DNA of 64,000 nt from Pelagibacterales bacterium SAG-MED20 (lineage in GTDB: Bacteria; Pseudomonadota; Alphaproteobacteria; Pelagibacterales; Pelagibacteraceae): NCBI GenBank assembly GCA_014653975.1, contig JACWDR010000001.1, forward strand, positions 180,944 to 244,943, written 5' to 3'. Both the position numbers and the translations under genes were made by a program. Below, in pieces: positions 39,252-48,582 of the stretch; the stretch's first letter is position 1, and every line of letters begins with the position of its first letter. A model generated the notes under the pieces. That model was not told the DNA's origin, did not search any database, and worked only from the letters and a program-made list of their open reading frames with translations.

Positions 39252-39697
39252 TCATAAAAATAAATATTTGGAGTTTGCTTTTATCTCTTTTATTTATTTT
39301 TCAATTGAGCTCTCAAGAAAAATTTTTATCACTAAAAAAAAACAAGGTAAATGTGAGATATGGTCCAAGTTTTCAATCTGAAATCAAATATGTTTATTAT
39401 AAAATAAACCTACCTATAAAACAAATTGATAAGAAAGAAAATTTTCGGCGAATTGTTGATCTAAAAAATAATAGTGGTTGGATACATGTATCTCAACTTA
39501 CAAAATCAAATTCTATTATCATACTTGAAAATAAAATTTTATTTAAAAAACCATCTAGTTTATCAAAACCGATAGCACGATTAGAAAAGGGAAGGTTATT
39601 AATTGTAAAAAAATGTGAAAATAATTGGTGTAATATAAAAACTGATAATTATTTTGGCTGGATTAAAACTGACAATATTTGGGGTTCTGTTAAATAA
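39236..39697 (+). CDS. SH3-domain protein, exported
   Basis: Signal peptide; VNVRYGPSFQSEI; GWIHVSQL. Confidence 0.8.
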   Translation: MFMQLIIKINIWSLLLSLLFIFQLSSQEKFLSLKKNKVNVRYGPSFQSEIKYVYYKINLPIKQIDKKENFRRIVDLKNNSGWIHVSQLTKSNSIIILENKILFKKPSSLSKPIARLEKGRLLIVKKCENNWCNIKTDNYFGWIKTDNIWGSVK

Positions 39698-40283
39698 AAT
39701 CTCCAGATAATGATTTAATATTATCTTCAGTTAATTTAGTTGAGTGTGAATAATCCGCATGCTCGATCCCAAGTTCAATAGAAGCTTTACTCGATTTAAA
39801 TCTCACAATTTGATCTTTACTTAATTCAAAATGGATAAATTGTACAGATGATGCCTTACCTTCTGTTGACGTTCTGTCCACATCCTCCTCAGGTTTTGCT
39901 TTAATGATTTCATCATCAATTTTCATAAATACTTTTTCTTCTATGCCACCAACTTTTCCTAAAAATGTTGCTCTAGAGACCGGATTATCAATCTCAAACA
40001 TCAATGTAGCTGTAAGTTCATTTCCGTTAGGAACCAGAGGGTTATATGCAGCCAACTCATCTTTAAGTTGTTCATCACCACCTTTTTCAATGTATAGCAT
40101 TTCTTGAACTTGGGCCAACATAGTTTCAAAACTTTCAAAATAAAAAGTTGCATATGGACCAAGTGCTATTCTTCTATCTTTTTTAAATTTAACAAGATCT
40201 TTTCTAATTTGTTTTCTGCTATTTGCATAAACTTCATCTGACATTAAGTCTTCTTTTTCAATTTTTTTCTTTTCTTTAGACAT
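39690..40283 (-). CDS. DUF3501-like protein
   Basis: 197 aa; Y..RKQIRKDLVKFKKDRRIALGPYATFYFESFETMLAQVQEML; adjacent to Fe-S oxidoreductase and rubrerythrin. Confidence 0.75.
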   Translation of the reverse strand: MSKEKKKIEKEDLMSDEVYANSRKQIRKDLVKFKKDRRIALGPYATFYFESFETMLAQVQEMLYIEKGGDEQLKDELAAYNPLVPNGNELTATLMFEIDNPVSRATFLGKVGGIEEKVFMKIDDEIIKAKPEEDVDRTSTEGKASSVQFIHFELSKDQIVRFKSSKASIELGIEHADYSHSTKLTEDNIKSLSGDFI

Positions 40284-40285
40284 AT

Positions 40286-41617
40286 TTACAACCTATAACT
40301 TTTTGCCATTAATTCTATGGGATGTAGTGCCTCATCATTGACAATATTTGTATCTGTCTCTAATTGCTTTAGATGCTTACCTGCTAATGGACAGTCTGAT
40401 GCCATATATTTATTGTTTTTATTTTTAATTTGCCTCGCAGTTGGTCGTCCAACTTTTACAGCAAGGTCATGAGTTGCTTTCATCACTCCAAATGTTCCCC
40501 CATGACCAGCACATCTTTCAACAACATCCATTTTAATATTTGGAATAAATTTTAGCATATCTCTAGCTTTAATACCCATATTTTGGGCTCGGGCATGACA
40601 AGCATTGTGAACTGTTACACCTCCATCAATTTCTTTTAAACCTTCTGCTAATCCCTCGTTTTTGCCAATATCAACGATATATTCATCAATGTCGCTTACA
40701 TTTTTTGATAATCTTTTAATGTTTTCATCATTCGCTAAAAGCAATGGCCACTCAAACTTCAACATTAGACCACAGCTTGCTGTCAGAGTAATAACCTTGT
40801 AACCTTTATCAACCCATTCTAACAGGTCTTTAGAAACTTTTTTTGCTTGCTCAACCACTTTCTTCAAATCTGCCTGTTCTAAAAAAGGCATTCCACAGCA
40901 TCCTGGGTAAGCTTCTTGAACTTCAACACCATTTTTTTTTAAAACTTTTAAGGCTGCAATACCAGTATTTTTTTTATTAAAATTAACAAAACAAGTAGAA
41001 TAAATCACAACTTTTCTATTTTTGGATGGAGCATCACTATTAACTGGATCTTTATTTTTTTTAAAATAATTTGTAAATGTTTCTGAATTATAAGCAGGGA
41101 GCTTTACTCTAACATCTATTCCAGCAACAAATTCTAATATTTTTCTAAAAAATTTATTTTTTATATTTGACGCCCAATTTATCAATGATGAGAACATTAC
41201 TCCAATTTTTGCATTTCTATCTATTTGAGCTAGTATTGTTGGAACAGTTGGTAATTTGTTTAATTTTTTCTGAGCAGCTCTATATCTCAACATTAAATGA
41301 GGAAAATCTAAATCAAAATCATGAGGGGGTACGTAAGGACATTTGGTCATGAAACACATATCACATAAAGTGCAAGCATCTACAACTGGTTCAAATTTTT
41401 CACTTGGTAAACTTTCAACATCTTCATTTTTTGACTCATCAATCATGTCAAATAATTTTGGAAATGAGTCACACAGATTAAAACATCTTCTGCAACCATG
41501 ACAAATATCAAATACTCTTCTCATTTCAGAGTCTAATTTTTCAGGATTTAAAAAATCAGGATGTTCAAAATCTATAGGGTGTCTTATAGGTGCTTCTGTA
41601 CTACCTTCTTTACTCAT
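40286..41617 (-). CDS. Fe-S oxidoreductase (GlpC/HdrD-like, CCG domains)
   Basis: CHGCRRCFNLC and CTLCDMCFMTKCPY clusters; YPGCCGMPFLEQ and CCG-type C-terminal region (ERCAGHGGTFG). Confidence 0.88.
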   Translation of the reverse strand: MSKEGSTEAPIRHPIDFEHPDFLNPEKLDSEMRRVFDICHGCRRCFNLCDSFPKLFDMIDESKNEDVESLPSEKFEPVVDACTLCDMCFMTKCPYVPPHDFDLDFPHLMLRYRAAQKKLNKLPTVPTILAQIDRNAKIGVMFSSLINWASNIKNKFFRKILEFVAGIDVRVKLPAYNSETFTNYFKKNKDPVNSDAPSKNRKVVIYSTCFVNFNKKNTGIAALKVLKKNGVEVQEAYPGCCGMPFLEQADLKKVVEQAKKVSKDLLEWVDKGYKVITLTASCGLMLKFEWPLLLANDENIKRLSKNVSDIDEYIVDIGKNEGLAEGLKEIDGGVTVHNACHARAQNMGIKARDMLKFIPNIKMDVVERCAGHGGTFGVMKATHDLAVKVGRPTARQIKNKNNKYMASDCPLAGKHLKQLETDTNIVNDEALHPIELMAKSYRL

Positions 41618-41644
41618 ATATTCTATTTAATATTTTAGGGATTG

Positions 41645-41666
41645 ATGGTGGGAATCATCCCACCAT
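41645..41666. repeat. Perfect 9-bp hairpin between rubrerythrin and Fe-S oxidoreductase genes
   Basis: ATGGTGGGA-ATCA-TCCCACCAT; T-tract only on + strand side. Confidence 0.75.
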
Positions 41667-41679
41667 AAATTTTTTTTAT

Positions 41680-42096
41680 TTACGAAATAGACTCTAATGT
41701 TTTTTGGAATTTACCCGCGTGAGATTTTTCAGCTTTTGCTAAAGTTTCAAACCAATCAGCAATTTCTTCAAAGCCTTCTTCTCTAGCTGTTTTTGCCATA
41801 CCTGGATACATGTCTGTATATTCATGTGTTTCACCTTGAACAGCCGAAGCTAAATTGTCTTTAGTTTCACCAATTGGTAAACCTGTAGCAGGATCACCTA
41901 CTTCTTCTAAGTATTCTAGATGACCATGTGCATGGCCTGTTTCGCCTTCTGCAGTTGATCTAAATACTGACGCAACATCATTGTATCCTTCGATGTCAGC
42001 TTTTTGAGCGAAATAAAGATATCTTCTATTCGCTTGACTTTCGCCTGCAAACGCAGCTTCTAGGTTTTCTTTTGTTTTTGTTCCTTTTAATGACAT
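41680..42096 (-). CDS. Rubrerythrin-family protein lacking rubredoxin domain
   Basis: 138 aa; LEAAFAGESQANRRYLYFAQKAD; ETGHAHGHLEYL; EKSHAGKF; no CxxC tail. Confidence 0.92.
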   Translation of the reverse strand: MSLKGTKTKENLEAAFAGESQANRRYLYFAQKADIEGYNDVASVFRSTAEGETGHAHGHLEYLEEVGDPATGLPIGETKDNLASAVQGETHEYTDMYPGMAKTAREEGFEEIADWFETLAKAEKSHAGKFQKTLESIS

Positions 42097-42122
42097 ATTT
42101 TTCTCCTTAATGATTTTTTAAA

Positions 42123-42150
42123 CTTATAATCATTATAAATTTGATGTCAA
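42123..42150 (-). promoter_or_regulatory. Rubrerythrin promoter overlapped by a PerR-box-like palindrome
   Basis: TTGACA (42150-42145), 16 nt, TATAAG (42128-42123); palindrome TTATAATCATTATAA at 42124-42138. Confidence 0.65.
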
Positions 42151-42153
42151 CAG

Positions 42154-42170
42154 TTTAGAATTATTTTAAT
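42154..42170. promoter_or_regulatory. Irr/ICE-like operator upstream of rubrerythrin
   Basis: TTTAGAATTATTTTAAT, close to ICE consensus as I recall it (TTTAGAATNATTCTAAA). Confidence 0.5.
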
Positions 42171-42199
42171 GTAAGTGTTAAGTTACTGAAATAATTGAA

Positions 42200-42628
42200 T
42201 TAATTTTGATTTTGATTATCAGTTGCAACTTTAATTAAAACTTCTACTGATTTAATTTTTTTTCCAGTAATATTTTTTTTTATATTTACAGAATCAATCT
42301 CATCAACTCCGCAATCTATTAACTCATTAGTATCTTCATCAAAAAAATGGTGATGTTCAGTAATATTTGTATCAAAATAGCTTTTGTCGCTATTAATTGA
42401 AATTTCTTTTAAATATCCTTTTTTTTTAAATGCATGAACAGTATTATAAACTGTAGCTAAAGAAATTTTTTCACTCAATTTTTCCTCAATAATTTTAGCA
42501 AGATCATCAATTGTAAAGTGAAATGTTTTTTCAGGTGTAAATAGCACTTCACATATTTTGATTCTTTGTCTAGTTGGTCTTAAGCCAGATAATCTTAATT
42601 TTTCGGTAAAAATGTTTAAATTAGTCAT
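42200..42628 (-). CDS. irr: Fur-family regulator, Irr-like
   Basis: [49 protein letters not shown]; no CxxC zinc pairs; next to fabA-fabB-fabI. Confidence 0.75.
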   Translation of the reverse strand: MTNLNIFTEKLRLSGLRPTRQRIKICEVLFTPEKTFHFTIDDLAKIIEEKLSEKISLATVYNTVHAFKKKGYLKEISINSDKSYFDTNITEHHHFFDEDTNELIDCGVDEIDSVNIKKNITGKKIKSVEVLIKVATDNQNQN

Positions 42629-42633
42629 TATTG

Positions 42634-42650
42634 TTTATAACAATTCTAAA
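42634..42650. promoter_or_regulatory. Irr/ICE-like operator between irr and fabA
   Basis: TTTATAACAATTCTAAA; shares AATTCTAAACT with the rubrerythrin site. Confidence 0.5.
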
Positions 42651-42702
42651 CTATTTCTATATTATAATCTTAATAAATCAAGTATTAAAGGAGCTTAAAA
42701 TT

Positions 42703-43203
42703 ATGAAAAAAAACTCATTCACCTATGAAGATCTAATAAGCTGCGGAAAAGGGGAGCTTTTTGGACCAGGAAATGCAAAATTACCTCTTCCACCAATGCT
42801 CATGTTTGATAGAATAACAGAAATCAATGATCATGGCGGTGAATTTAAAAAAGGCCTTATAAAAGCAGAATTAGACATCAAAGACGATCTTTGGTTTTTT
42901 GATTGTCATTTTAAAGAAGATCCAGTTATGCCAGGATGCTTAGGTTTAGATGCTATGTGGCAGTTAGTTGGTTTTTACTTAGGTTGGCTTGGAAATCCAG
43001 GTAAAGGTCGAGCTTTAGGGGTAAGCACTGTAAAGTTTACTGGTGAAGTTTTAAAAAATGTAAAAAAAGCAACATATATAATTTATATGAAAAAAATTAT
43101 GTCACCAGGTGGTACATCAGTTGGTTTAGCTAATGGTTTATTATATGCTGATGATAAGAAAATTTATTCTGCAGAGAATTTAAAAGTGGGGTTATTTAAA
43201 TAA
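42703..43203 (+). CDS. fabA: 3-hydroxydecanoyl-ACP dehydratase/isomerase
   Basis: [25 protein letters not shown]; start at [10 protein letters not shown] preceded by AGGAG. Confidence 0.95.
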   Translation: MKKNSFTYEDLISCGKGELFGPGNAKLPLPPMLMFDRITEINDHGGEFKKGLIKAELDIKDDLWFFDCHFKEDPVMPGCLGLDAMWQLVGFYLGWLGNPGKGRALGVSTVKFTGEVLKNVKKATYIIYMKKIMSPGGTSVGLANGLLYADDKKIYSAENLKVGLFK

Positions 43204-44414
43204 TGAGAAGAGTAGTTGTTACAGGTTTAGGAATTGTTTCTTGTTTGGGTAATAATCAAGAAGAAGTTCATCAATCACTATTAAATTCAAAATCAGGAAT
43301 TTCATATTCAGAAGAATATAAAGAACATAATTTAAAAAGTCATATTCATGGTAAGCCAAATATAAAACTTGAAGATCACATCGATAGAAAAACAATAAGA
43401 TTTATGGGATCAGGATCTGCTTATAATTATATAGCAATGAAAGAGGCAATTCAAGATTCTGGATTAGATGAAAGTGATGTTAGTAATTTCAAAACTGGGA
43501 TTGTTATGGGTTCTGGTGGACCTTCAATTGAAAACGTAATTGTTGCGGCAGACAAGACTAGAGCTAAAACTCCAAAATTAATGGGACCGTTTATTGTTCC
43601 AAGAACTATGGCAAGTACGGCATCTGCAACTCTTGCTGTTCCATTTAAAATTAGGGGAACCAATTATACAATGAGCTCTGCCTGTGCTACGAGCGGACAC
43701 TGTATTGGAAATTCAATGGAACTAATTCAAATGGGAAAACAAGATATTGTTTTTGCAGGTGGCAGTGAAGAATTACATTGGGCAATGACAGCTATGTTTG
43801 ATGCAATGACTGCATTATCTTCTAAATATAATGATGCACCTGAAACTGCCTCTAGAGCTTATGACAAAACTAGAGATGGTTTCGTAATCGCTGGTGGTGG
43901 TGGAGTGTTAGTTCTTGAGGAATACGAACATGCCAAGGCTAGAGGTGCTAAAATTTACGCAGAATTAACAGGTTACGGAGCAACTTCAGATGGATATGAT
44001 ATGGTGGCGCCGTCGGGTGAAGGCGCTGTGAGATGCATGAAAATGGCAATGGCAACTGCTAAAAATAAAGTTGATTATATTAATACTCATGGAACTTCTA
44101 CTCCAGTTGGAGACATCACAGAGTTAAACGCCGTTAAAAATACTTTTGGAGATAATATTCCAAAAATTAGTTCAACAAAATCTTTATCAGGTCACCCTTT
44201 AGGAGCAGCATCAGTGCATGAGGCTATCTATTCTTTAATTATGATGAAAAATAATTTCATTGCTGGATCAGCAAACATTAATGAAATGGATGAAGATGCC
44301 AAAAAATTTCCAATAGTTGTAAAAACAGAGACGAGTGTTAATTTAAATACAGTAATGTCTAATAGTTTTGGTTTTGGTGGAACCAACGCTGCTTTAATTT
44401 TTGAGAAAGTATAA
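43203..44414 (+). CDS. fabB: 3-oxoacyl-ACP synthase I
   Basis: [38 protein letters not shown]. Confidence 0.94.
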   Translation: MRRVVVTGLGIVSCLGNNQEEVHQSLLNSKSGISYSEEYKEHNLKSHIHGKPNIKLEDHIDRKTIRFMGSGSAYNYIAMKEAIQDSGLDESDVSNFKTGIVMGSGGPSIENVIVAADKTRAKTPKLMGPFIVPRTMASTASATLAVPFKIRGTNYTMSSACATSGHCIGNSMELIQMGKQDIVFAGGSEELHWAMTAMFDAMTALSSKYNDAPETASRAYDKTRDGFVIAGGGGVLVLEEYEHAKARGAKIYAELTGYGATSDGYDMVAPSGEGAVRCMKMAMATAKNKVDYINTHGTSTPVGDITELNAVKNTFGDNIPKISSTKSLSGHPLGAASVHEAIYSLIMMKNNFIAGSANINEMDEDAKKFPIVVKTETSVNLNTVMSNSFGFGGTNAALIFEKV

Positions 44415-44416
44415 TA

Positions 44417-45202
44417 ATGAGTTTAATGAAAGGTAAAAAAGGATTAATCATGGGTGTTGCCAATGAAAGATCAATCGCTTGGGGTATTTCACAAAAACTT
44501 GCTGAAGCTGGAGCAGAGCTTGCATTCACTTACCTAGGTGATGCTTTAAAAAAAAGAGTAATTCCTTTAGCAGAAAAACTAAGTTCAAAAGCAACATTTA
44601 GTTGTGATGTTGAAAACAAAGAAGAAGTAATAAAACTTTTTGAAGATATTAAATCACAGTGGGGTGAAATCGATTTTGTAGTCCATGCAGTAGCTTTCTC
44701 TGACAAATCAGAATTATCAGGTGAATATTTAAACACAACTAGAGAAAACTTTTTAAGAAGTATGTTAATCTCATGTTTTTCTTTTACTGAAGTTGCAAAA
44801 GAAGCATCTAAAGTGATGAAAGATGGTGGCAGTATGTTAACTTTAACTTACGAGTCTACTAAAGCTATTCCAAATTATAATGTAATGGGTGTTTGTAAAT
44901 CAGCTCTTGAAGCAAGTGTTAAATACCTTGCCAGAGATCTTGGTGCTAAGGGAATGAGAGTAAATGCTATTAGCGCTGGACCCATTAAGACATTAGCAGC
45001 TTCTGCTATTGGAGATGCCAAATTCTTATATAAGTGGAATGAAGACCATTCTTTTCTAAAAAGAAACGTAGATATTCATGATGTTGGGAATTCAGCATTA
45101 TATCTACTAAGTGAACTTGCAAACGGCGTTACTGGTGAAATTCACTATGTAGATGCTGGATATAATAAGGTTGGGATGCCAGATCCTAAAAATATCAGAT
45201 AA
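44417..45202 (+). CDS. fabI: Enoyl-ACP reductase
   Basis: GLIMGVANERSIAWGI; YNVMGVCKSALEASV. Confidence 0.95.
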   Translation: MSLMKGKKGLIMGVANERSIAWGISQKLAEAGAELAFTYLGDALKKRVIPLAEKLSSKATFSCDVENKEEVIKLFEDIKSQWGEIDFVVHAVAFSDKSELSGEYLNTTRENFLRSMLISCFSFTEVAKEASKVMKDGGSMLTLTYESTKAIPNYNVMGVCKSALEASVKYLARDLGAKGMRVNAISAGPIKTLAASAIGDAKFLYKWNEDHSFLKRNVDIHDVGNSALYLLSELANGVTGEIHYVDAGYNKVGMPDPKNIR

Positions 45203-45245
45203 AAAGTACAATTCAACTTAGAAAAAAGCTGTCTTCACTGCGCCA

Positions 45246-45276
45246 ACTTTTACACTGTCAAACATTATGTAAAAGT
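45246..45276. repeat. 9-bp perfect inverted repeat upstream of cupredoxin gene
   Basis: ACTTTTACA-N13-TGTAAAAGT, ends 12 nt before ATG. Confidence 0.75.
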
Positions 45277-45288
45277 CTAGGATAGAGT

Positions 45289-45786
45289 ATGTATAAAATT
45301 ATATTGTTATTTATTTTAATACCAAACATCTCCATTGCTGGATCAATGAATATAATAGGTGAAAAAGGAAACCCAGCTGACGTTTCTAAAGTTATCAAAG
45401 TTAAAATGTATGATAATTATTATGAACCAAGTAAATTTAAAGTATTAAAAGATCAGACAATCAAATTTATTGTTTATAACCATGGAGAGCTAGTTCATGA
45501 GTTTAATATTGCTACTAAAGAAATGCATCTTAAACATCAGCCAGAAATGATGAAGATGGTGGAAAATGAGATATTATTAATTGATAAAATTGATAGAAAA
45601 AAAATGATAGAATTATCAAAAAAAGATCATTCAATGGGTCATTCACACTCTAATAGTGTTTTGCTAGAACCAAGACAAAGTGCTGAATTAATTTGGAAAT
45701 TCAATACTGACGCGGAGCTTGAGGCGGCTTGCAACGTACCAGGTCACTACGAAGCCGGCATGATTGCAAAAATAAATAATATGTAA
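45289..45786 (+). CDS. Cupredoxin-like copper-binding protein, exported
   Basis: Signal peptide; GELVHEFNI; AACNVPGHYEAGM copper ligands; His/Met-rich middle. Confidence 0.85.
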   Translation: MYKIILLFILIPNISIAGSMNIIGEKGNPADVSKVIKVKMYDNYYEPSKFKVLKDQTIKFIVYNHGELVHEFNIATKEMHLKHQPEMMKMVENEILLIDKIDRKKMIELSKKDHSMGHSHSNSVLLEPRQSAELIWKFNTDAELEAACNVPGHYEAGMIAKINNM

Positions 45787-45790
45787 TTAA

Positions 45791-45815
45791 AAAGGGGCAT
45801 TTTAAAACCCCCTTT
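45791..45815. terminator. Bidirectional terminator between cupredoxin and pnp
   Basis: AAAGGGG..CCCCTTT hairpin between convergent genes. Confidence 0.7.
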
Positions 45816-45819
45816 AAAT

Positions 45820-47892
45820 TTATTCAGCAGCTTGTTTCATAGAAAGTTTAACTTTACCTCTATCGAAACCAATTACTTTAACTTTTACTTCGTCACCTTC
45901 TTTAACAACATCAGTAACTTTTTCTACTCTTTTAGGAGCAAGTTCTGAAATATGAACAAGACCATCTTGTTTACCTAAGAAGTTAACAAATGCACCAAAC
46001 TCCATAATTTTCATTACTTTGCCTGAGTAAATTTTATTAAGTTCAGCTTTTGCAGTGATGTCTTTAATAAACTGCATAGCAATATTTCTAGACTCTTCAT
46101 CTGGAGCAGCAACTGTCACAACCCCTTCATCATTCACATCAACTTTTGCACCTGATTTTTCAACAATCTCTCTAATTGTTGCACCACCTTTTCCAATCAC
46201 AGCTGCGATATCTTTTTTATCAACAGTTATTTGTTCCATTTTTGGAGTGTGTTGTCCAACATCAGCTCTTGATTCACTTAAAGCTTTATTCATTTCACCT
46301 AAGATATGAATTCTTCCATCTTTAGCCTGCTTTAAAGCCTGCTCCATGATTTCAAAAGTGATACCTGTAATTTTGATATCCATTTGAAGTGAAGTAATTC
46401 CATCTTTAGTTCCAGCAACTTTAAAGTCCATGTCACCTAAGTGATCTTCATCACCTAAAATATCTGATAGGACACTAAAATCATCCCCTTCTTTAATTAA
46501 ACCCATTGCAATACCTGCAACTGGCTCTTTGATTGGAACACCAGCATCCATTAATGCTAATGATGCACCACAAACAGTAGCCATTGAAGAAGAACCATTA
46601 GATTCTGTAATCTCTGAAACTATTCTAAAAGTGTATGGAAACGACTCTTTTGAAGGCAATGAAGAGTTAATTGCTCTCCAAGCTAATTTACCATGACCGA
46701 TTTCACGTCTTCCAGTTCCAATTCTACCAGTTTCACCAACTGAAAAAGGAGGAAAATTGTAGTGAAGCATAAATCGTTCTCTCTGAAGACCATCTAAACT
46801 CTCAATTCTTTGTTCATCATCAGATGTACCCAAAGTAGTAACAACAATTGCTTGTGTTTCTCCTCTAGTAAACAAAGCAGAACCGTGAGTTCTTGGTAAT
46901 ACACCAACTTCGCATGAAATAGGTCTTACATCAGATAATCCTCTACCATCAATTCTATTTTTGTTTTTAAGAATATCAGTTCTAACAATTTTCTTTTCTA
47001 GATTTTTAAGTTGAGAGTTAACATCAAGATCAGAATAATTTTCATTTTCTTCAAAAAGCTTTTTAGCTTTATCGGTAATTTCTGAAATTTGATTTGATCT
47101 ATCCTGCTTATCTCTTGTTGCAAAAGCTTTTGTTAAATCTGCTGTAAAAGTTTCCTCAAGTTTTTGCTTAACTTCAGATAAATCTTTTTTCTCAACAGTC
47201 CACTCTGGTTTTCTGCACTCTTTTGCAAGTTCCTCAATCATTTCGATTACTGGAACAAATCCTTCGTGTCCAAATTTAACTGCAGCTAACATTACTTCTT
47301 CTGATAAACCTTTAGTTTCAGACTCAACCATAAGCACCGCATCTTTTGTGCCTGCTACAACTAAATCTAAACTTGAGTTTTCTAACTCAGCTTTTGATGG
47401 GTTAAGAATATACTTACCATCAACATAACCTACTCTAGAAGCTCCTACAGGTCCCATAAATGGCATTCCTGAGATAGCTAATGCTGCTGATGAAGCAGTG
47501 ATTGCTAGAATATCTGGTTGGTTTTCTTTGTCATATGAAATCACTGTTGGTAACAACTGTACTTCATTTTTAAATTCATCAGGGAACAAAGGTCTAATTG
47601 GTCTATCAATTAATCTAGAAATTAAAGTTTCACTCTCAGTTGGTCTTGCTTCTCTTTTGAAATAACCACCAGGGATTTTTCCGCCAGCATAATATTTTTC
47701 TTGGTAGTTAACTGATAGTGGAAAGTAATCCATATCTGGATTAACTTTCTTTGCGCCTACCACTGTTGCTAAAATAACTGTTTCACCGCATGAAGCGATG
47801 ATTGCTCCGTCTGCCTGTCTTGCTACTTTGCCTGTTTCTAAACTTATTTTCTTTCCTGCTACTTCTATTTCTTTCTTATATACTTTAAACAT
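45820..47892 (-). CDS. pnp: Polyribonucleotide nucleotidyltransferase
   Basis: [20 protein letters not shown] ([12 protein letters not shown]) and S1 ([18 protein letters not shown]) domains. Confidence 0.97.
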   Translation of the reverse strand: MFKVYKKEIEVAGKKISLETGKVARQADGAIIASCGETVILATVVGAKKVNPDMDYFPLSVNYQEKYYAGGKIPGGYFKREARPTESETLISRLIDRPIRPLFPDEFKNEVQLLPTVISYDKENQPDILAITASSAALAISGMPFMGPVGASRVGYVDGKYILNPSKAELENSSLDLVVAGTKDAVLMVESETKGLSEEVMLAAVKFGHEGFVPVIEMIEELAKECRKPEWTVEKKDLSEVKQKLEETFTADLTKAFATRDKQDRSNQISEITDKAKKLFEENENYSDLDVNSQLKNLEKKIVRTDILKNKNRIDGRGLSDVRPISCEVGVLPRTHGSALFTRGETQAIVVTTLGTSDDEQRIESLDGLQRERFMLHYNFPPFSVGETGRIGTGRREIGHGKLAWRAINSSLPSKESFPYTFRIVSEITESNGSSSMATVCGASLALMDAGVPIKEPVAGIAMGLIKEGDDFSVLSDILGDEDHLGDMDFKVAGTKDGITSLQMDIKITGITFEIMEQALKQAKDGRIHILGEMNKALSESRADVGQHTPKMEQITVDKKDIAAVIGKGGATIREIVEKSGAKVDVNDEGVVTVAAPDEESRNIAMQFIKDITAKAELNKIYSGKVMKIMEFGAFVNFLGKQDGLVHISELAPKRVEKVTDVVKEGDEVKVKVIGFDRGKVKLSMKQAAE

Positions 47893-47943
47893 TTCATTTC
47901 CATTTCGTTTCGTTCGTTTCGTTCCATTCCGTTCTATCTATCT
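47892..47943. repeat. Degenerate GAAAC/GAACG short tandem repeat in pnp leader
   Basis: + strand tttcatttccatttcgtttcgttcgtttcgttccattccgttctatctatc. Confidence 0.7.
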
Positions 47944-47951
47944 TGATTTTG

Positions 47952-48200
47952 TTATTTTCTTAAATTCAATTTCGACAGTACATTTTTGTAAGAATCCATT
48001 TTATTCTTCTTTAGGTATTCTAACAGTTTCTTTCTTCTATTTACTGCTCTTAACAAACCCACCGAAGAATGCTTATCTTTTTTAAATTCTTTAATATGTT
48101 TTGAAAGAGTTTCAATTTTGTCTGTTAATAATGCAATTTGTACTTCTGAAGAACCAGTGTCCTTCTCATGCATTTTTAATCCTTCTGTTTTATTCGTCAT
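47952..48200 (-). CDS. rpsO: 30S ribosomal protein S15
   Basis: HEKDTGSSEVQIALLTDKIETLSKHIKEFKKDKHSSVGLLRAVNRRKKLLEYLKK. Confidence 0.96.
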   Translation of the reverse strand: MTNKTEGLKMHEKDTGSSEVQIALLTDKIETLSKHIKEFKKDKHSSVGLLRAVNRRKKLLEYLKKNKMDSYKNVLSKLNLRK

Positions 48201-48213
48201 ACTATTTATTTTC

Positions 48214-48582
48214 CTATTTATTTGATTGTTTTATTAAGTTTTCTATTTTTTCTGCGTATTCAAAAGAGTCATCCTTAGTAAAAAGTATCTTTGGTAAATA
48301 TTTCATAATTACTTTTTTAGACAAAACTTTTCTAATTAAAAAAGAATATTCTCTTAATTTTTTAATAACTTCTTCAGCATCTTTTCCTCCTAGAGGTAGT
48401 ACATATGCTTTTGCAATTTTAAGGTCCTGACTCATTTTAACTTCTGTGACTGTGATAGTGTTGGTTTCTAAATTCGGAAGCTTAGCCTCATTTCTAGAAA
48501 AAATCATGCCTAAAGATTGCTTAATCATCTCCCCAACTCGTAATTGCCTTTGTGAAACTGGTTTTCCTATTCTATCAGCCAT
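48214..48582 (-). CDS. rbfA: Ribosome-binding factor A
   Basis: RQLRVGEMIKQSLGMIF; RKVLSKKVIMKYLPKI. Confidence 0.93.
   Translation of the reverse strand: MADRIGKPVSQRQLRVGEMIKQSLGMIFSRNEAKLPNLETNTITVTEVKMSQDLKIAKAYVLPLGGKDAEEVIKKLREYSFLIRKVLSKKVIMKYLPKILFTKDDSFEYAEKIENLIKQSNK

Noticed and set aside
42631-42702. N-terminal extension of fabA
   Set aside because: Hydrophobic extension covers the intergenic promoter/operator; AGGAG precedes the ATG at 42703.
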